A stretch of DNA of 6,884 nt from an uncultured bacterium (lineage in GTDB: Bacteria; Bacillota; Clostridia; Oscillospirales; Ruminococcaceae). The DNA lies in the NCBI GenBank assembly GCA_905215595.1, contig CAJMQZ010000106.1, positions 1-6,884 of the forward strand, read 5' to 3'. Shown piece after piece: positions 5,648-6,884 of the stretch. The notes under the pieces are model-generated. The model was not told the DNA's origin, did no database searches, and saw nothing but the letters and a program-made list of their open reading frames with translations. Each line of letters opens with the position of its first letter. Position 1 is the stretch's first letter. The position numbers were made by a program, and so were the translations under genes.

Positions 5648-6884
5648 ATGAAGACCGATATCGAGATCGCGCAGGAAGCTAAAATGAAACCCATCACCGA
5701 GATCGCCGCCCAGCTGGGTCTGGCCGACGAGGACGTGATCCCCTACGGCCGCTACAAGGCCAAGATCGACCACCGCCTGATCCACAGTGCCAAAAAGCAG
5801 GGCAAGCTGATCCTTGTCACCGCCATCAGCCCCACCCCGGCCGGTGAGGGCAAGACCACCACCAGCGTGGGCCTGGCCGACGCCATGAACGCCCTGGGCA
5901 AAAAGACCATGCTCTGCCTGCGCGAGCCCAGCCTGGGCCCCGTGTTCGGCATCAAGGGCGGCGCAGCCGGCGGCGGCTACGCACAGGTGGTGCCCATGGA
6001 GGACATCAACCTGCACTTCACCGGGGACCTGCACGCCATCGGCACCGCCAACAACCTGCTGGCCGCCATGATCGACAACAGCATCCAGCAGGGCAACCCG
6101 CTGAACATCGACCCCCGCCGCATCACATGGAAGCGCTGCATGGACATGAACGACCGCCAGCTGCGGTTCATCGTGGACGGTCTGGGCGGCAAGGTGAACG
6201 GCACCCCCCGCGAGGACGGCTTTGATATCACCGTTGCCAGCGAGGTGATGGCAATTTTCTGCCTTGCCACCAGCATTTCTGATCTGAAGGAGCGTCTTTC
6301 CAAGATCGTATGCGCCTACACCTACGACGGCAAGCCCGTCACTGCCGGTGAGATCGGTGCTGCCGGTGCCATGACCGCCCTGCTGAAGGACGCGCTGGAC
6401 CCGAACCTTGTGCAGACGCTGGAAAACAACCCCGCCATCATCCACGGCGGTCCCTTTGCCAACATTGCCCACGGTTGCAACAGCGTGCTGGCCACTAAGC
6501 TCAGCCTTTCGCTGGCAGACTACACCATCACCGAGGCCGGCTTTGGTGCCGATCTGGGTGCGGAGAAATTCTTGGATATCAAGTGCCGCTATGCCGGTAT
6601 TGCCCCCTCTGCCTGTGTGCTGGTGGCTACCGTGCGCGCCCTCAAGAGCCACGGCGGCGTAGCTAAGGCAGACTTGAACCAGCCCAACCTCGAGGCTGTC
6701 AAGGCCGGTGCTTCCAACCTGATCCGCCACATCGACAACCTGAAAAACGGCTTCGGTCTGCCGGTGGTGGTGGCTATCAATGCCTTCCCCACCGACACCG
6801 CCGAGGAGCAGGCTTATGTGGAGCAGGTCTGCGCCGAGCAGGGCGTGCCCTGCGTGCTGAGCGAGGTGTTCGCCAAGGGCGGCG
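5648..6884 (+). CDS. fhs: Formate-tetrahydrofolate ligase, 3' end beyond the window
   Basis: The frame is open from ATG 5648 to the window edge: 412 codons of a protein that is usually about 556 residues, so roughly the last quarter is missing. It ligates formate to tetrahydrofolate with ATP, giving 10-formyl-tetrahydrofolate for purine synthesis and one-carbon metabolism in the cytoplasm. Family marks include KMKPITEIA (12-20), the P-loop TPAGEGKTT (63-71), REPSLGPVFGIKGGAAGGG (92-110), HFTGDLHAI (123-131) and EAGFGADLGAEKF (296-308). All are intact, with no frameshift. The start has AGGAGG (5634-5639) eight bases upstream. An ATG at 5640 opens only a three-codon frame that ends in TGA overlapping the real ATG. 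It is transcribed divergently from the desulfurase gene, under its own promoter and ZTP riboswitch. Codon use is strongly GC-ending, as expected for a well-expressed metabolic gene. Confidence 0.97.
   Translation, partial: MKTDIEIAQEAKMKPITEIAAQLGLADEDVIPYGRYKAKIDHRLIHSAKKQGKLILVTAISPTPAGEGKTTTSVGLADAMNALGKKTMLCLREPSLGPVFGIKGGAAGGGYAQVVPMEDINLHFTGDLHAIGTANNLLAAMIDNSIQQGNPLNIDPRRITWKRCMDMNDRQLRFIVDGLGGKVNGTPREDGFDITVASEVMAIFCLATSISDLKERLSKIVCAYTYDGKPVTAGEIGAAGAMTALLKDALDPNLVQTLENNPAIIHGGPFANIAHGCNSVLATKLSLSLADYTITEAGFGADLGAEKFLDIKCRYAGIAPSACVLVATVRALKSHGGVAKADLNQPNLEAVKAGASNLIRHIDNLKNGFGLPVVVAINAFPTDTAEEQAYVEQVCAEQGVPCVLSEVFAKGG

Noticed and set aside
5640..5651. Three-codon frame ATG TCT GTA TGA before fhs
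   Set aside because: Its ATG abuts AGGAGG, leaving no spacing for initiation; the fhs ATG at 5648 is at the right distance.
5366..6730. 454-codon minus-strand open frame
   Set aside because: It is antisense to fhs and crosses the riboswitch and terminator. The Val/Gly/His-rich product is a shadow of GC-rich coding sequence.

Overview
The window looks like chromosome of a GC-rich Firmicute of the Oscillospiraceae/Ruminococcaceae type. Faecalibacterium or a close relative is my best guess, from the high-GC codon use, the gene set (fhs, a NifS-like desulfurase with a rhodanese-less ThiI, CinA) and a palindromic intergenic repeat of a kind I associate with Faecalibacterium genomes. That assignment is inference; no 16S or other marker gene is present.

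Layout, left to right. Positions 1-142 hold the 3' half of a tRNA-Arg(CCU), from the anticodon loop to CCA, with no matching 5' half, then a strong hairpin terminator. This is what the distal attachment site of an integrated element would look like, with the element lying left of the window. Positions 167-5213 are a minus-strand gene series. In transcription order it is a cysteine desulfurase (4062-5213), a 420-base structured gap, thiI (2442-3641), cinA (1115-2434) and a CinA-like protein with a C-terminal membrane anchor (167-1081). The last three are tightly packed. The series ends at the 97-142 hairpin, which has T-runs on both strands and can serve both sides.

Positions 5241-5647 form a control region between divergent genes. 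It holds an extended -10 promoter for the desulfurase (minus strand), a 135-base element with perfect terminal inverted repeats, a promoter for the right-hand gene, and a ZTP-type (pfl) riboswitch whose conserved 3' segment overlaps the terminator stem. Positions 5648-6884 are the first 412 codons of fhs, formate-tetrahydrofolate ligase, cut by the window edge.

How the genes fit together: the desulfurase and ThiI form a sulfur-transfer pair for 4-thiouridine in tRNA, possibly also thiazole synthesis. CinA is a nucleotide clean-up enzyme of the pyridine nucleotide cycle. fhs supplies formyl-tetrahydrofolate, and the riboswitch would raise its expression when ZTP/ZMP signals a shortage of that cofactor. 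No defence system, CRISPR array or intact mobile element is visible. The most unusual item is the CinA-like paralog, which appears to have lost the catalytic motif and gained a membrane anchor.
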